A program made the position numbers and the translations under genes. Of a DNA stretch of 32,288 nucleotides, positions 30,998 to 32,288 are shown piece after piece. This stretch comes from Richelia sp. CSU_2_1 (GTDB lineage Bacteria > Cyanobacteriota > Cyanobacteriia > Cyanobacteriales > Microcoleaceae), in NCBI GenBank assembly GCA_012034575.1, contig JAAUPF010000066.1, forward strand, positions 1 through 32,288, written 5' to 3'. Within the stretch, counting starts at the first letter, position 1; each line of letters begins with the position of its first letter. The notes beneath the pieces were generated by a model. It saw only the letters and a list, made by a program, of their open reading frames with translations. It searched no databases and had not been told where the DNA came from.

Positions 30998-32239
30998 ATG
31001 CTGCTGACCCTTTTAGATCCCGAACAACAGTCCCCCCTGCAACAATGGAGTTTTGAAAGCGAACCCATTGTGCGCATCGGCCGTTCTCCTGAAAATCACG
31101 TTGTGATCCCCAATGCTTTAGTATCGCGCCAGCACCTCGAACTGCAAAGAGTGAAGGGCGGTCAGTCGAGTCAATGGTATTTAGTCAATCACGGGACAAA
31201 CGGCACTTTTGTTAACGGTACGCTGGTGTCTCAAGGGTGGATATCTGACGGTTCGCTGATTCAGTTGGCGCGGGGCGGCCCGATTTTGCATTTTCAAATT
31301 ACTACTCTCGAAGTCGGTGGCAAAATTGGCACAGATCCTCCAGTCAGTCGCCCTGTTTTGCGCTGTACCCATGCAGGAAATCCGCAGGGGAATTTATTTT
31401 GCATCCACTGCGGCGAACCGATTAAAGTCGATCGAACTGTCCGACACTACCAAGTGCTGCGAACTTTAGGCCAAGGGGGTATGGGTACAACAACTTTAGC
31501 CTGGGATCGCGAGAAAGCTAAAGCTCAAAAACCGGGAAGTTCCCCCGCAGCATCTCTGGTAGTTCTGAAAGAAATGAATGCTGACATGGCTCAAATAGTC
31601 AAAGCTCAAGAACTGTTTGAACGGGAAGCTAAAACTCTCAAAGCCCTCCACCATTCGGGAATTCCTCAGTTTTTTGACTTCTTTGTCGAAGGAGGCAAAA
31701 AATATTTAGTTATGGAAATGCTCCACGGCGAAGATTTAGAAAAACGCATCTACAGCCGCGGGCCGGTTACTCCCCAACAAGCAATCGAGTGGATGATTCA
31801 AACCTGTGATGTTTTGAACTACATTCACACTCAAAAACCCCCGATCGTCCACCGGGATATTAAACCTGCTAATTTGCTAGTGCGGCACCGAGACAACACC
31901 ATTGCGGTACTCGATTTTGGAGCCGTCAAAGAAATCGGAACTCCCCCCGGCACTCGCATCGGCGTTGAAGGCTACACGGCACCAGAACAGGATCGGGGAC
32001 AGCCCCTCCCTCAGTCAGATTTATACGCGATCGGACCTACTTTAATATTTTTGCTGACGGCACAAAGCCCTCAAAAATTTTACGGTAAACTAGCTCGGGG
32101 TTACGGATTTAAGCTAGAAAATATACCGACGATCGACCCGAAATTGCGGGAAACTATTTTGCGAACTACTGCAACTAAGCCTGGGGATCGCTTTCAAACT
32201 GCCAAACAATTAGCTCGCGCCCTAGCAACTTGTCTTTGA
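30998..32239 (+). CDS. FHA domain-containing serine/threonine protein kinase
   Basis: A 413-residue protein. Residues about 1-105 are an FHA phosphothreonine-binding domain (VRIGRSPENHVVIPN, SRQHLEL, NGTFVNG). A short Cys-rich linker (RCTHAGN, then FCIHCGEPI) looks like a degenerate zinc ribbon. From about 150 there is a Hanks-type kinase: glycine loop LGQGGMGTT, Lys191 in VVLKEM, HRDIKPANLL with Asp287 catalytic, LDFGAVKE with Asp306 for Mg, and GYTAPEQ. There is no membrane helix or PASTA repeat, so the kinase is cytosolic. FHA and kinase in one chain suggests recognition of its own or a partner's phosphothreonines, and the PP2C gene upstream suggests a paired switch. The stop is followed at once by a GAAGGAA microsatellite. 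Confidence 0.92.
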   Translation: MLLTLLDPEQQSPLQQWSFESEPIVRIGRSPENHVVIPNALVSRQHLELQRVKGGQSSQWYLVNHGTNGTFVNGTLVSQGWISDGSLIQLARGGPILHFQITTLEVGGKIGTDPPVSRPVLRCTHAGNPQGNLFCIHCGEPIKVDRTVRHYQVLRTLGQGGMGTTTLAWDREKAKAQKPGSSPAASLVVLKEMNADMAQIVKAQELFEREAKTLKALHHSGIPQFFDFFVEGGKKYLVMEMLHGEDLEKRIYSRGPVTPQQAIEWMIQTCDVLNYIHTQKPPIVHRDIKPANLLVRHRDNTIAVLDFGAVKEIGTPPGTRIGVEGYTAPEQDRGQPLPQSDLYAIGPTLIFLLTAQSPQKFYGKLARGYGFKLENIPTIDPKLRETILRTTATKPGDRFQTAKQLARALATCL

Positions 32240-32246
32240 GAAAACA

Positions 32247-32288
32247 GAAGGAAGAAGGAAGAAGGAAGAAGGAAGAAGGAAGAAGGAA
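32247..32288. repeat. GAAGGAA heptamer microsatellite, running off the window
   Basis: Six GAAGGAA units start eight bases after the kinase stop and continue beyond the window. A degenerate reverse-oriented relative lies near 24990-25016. Confidence 0.9.

Overview
The window looks like chromosomal DNA of a filamentous, probably non-heterocystous cyanobacterium of the Microcoleus/Oscillatoria/Phormidium type. The evidence is the very high density of HIP1-type sites (GCGATCGC and GATCG), cyanobacteria-specific genes (the low-CO2 NDH-1 complex with its CO2-hydration protein, a fused CbiM/CbiN-type transporter, Uma2 and DUF433/DUF5615 proteins), and many tandem heptanucleotide repeats (GTTGACA, AAAATCT, GGTAATT, GAAGGAA) in the spacers. 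The genus is an inference.

Layout. 1-1034: 5' part of a PAS-domain sensor protein on the minus strand, cut by the window edge. 1768-3251: gatB, with a one-base frameshift in an A run. 3450-3976: a tandem array of three near-identical units, each with a promoter, a short transcript and an intrinsic terminator; this is read as a three-copy small RNA locus. 3975-8859: six minus-strand genes centred on metals and membranes: a MOSC protein, an FTR1-type iron permease, a bacterioferritin-like protein, and a three-gene cassette of unknown membrane proteins. 9398-11843: a plus-strand Ni/Co ECF transporter (cbiM-cbiQ-cbiO). 12140-14641: an IscA/SufA-type Fe-S protein (frameshifted), a TPR protein, a small cyanobacterial ORF and a family-2 glycosyltransferase.

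14923-21527 is the inducible CO2-uptake operon ndhF3-ndhD3-cupA. It is unusual in carrying a Tat-exported beta-carbonic anhydrase between ndhF3 and ndhD3, and a CDP-alcohol phosphatidyltransferase-like gene (frameshifted) between ndhD3 and cupA. NdhF3, NdhD3 and CupA should build the NDH-1MS complex that converts CO2 to bicarbonate; an exported carbonic anhydrase co-transcribed with it would act on the other side of the same membrane.

21528-24001 is repeat-rich and accessory: several palindromic repeats, a small ORF, a Uma2 remnant, a frameshifted Uma2 gene and a DUF433/DUF5615 toxin-antitoxin-like pair. 24118-27715 holds a PD-(D/E)XK nuclease-like protein and recJ, whose coding sequence contains an in-frame stretch resembling the intergenic repeats. 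27968-32239 holds a zinc-ribbon PP2C phosphatase and an FHA/Ser-Thr kinase, a likely kinase/phosphatase pair.

Four genes (gatB, iscA/sufA, the CDP-alcohol gene, Uma2) are broken by small net deletions at or next to runs of the same base, including one gene that is normally essential. This suggests that homopolymer sequencing or assembly errors contribute, so the breaks should not be taken as biological without read-level checking.
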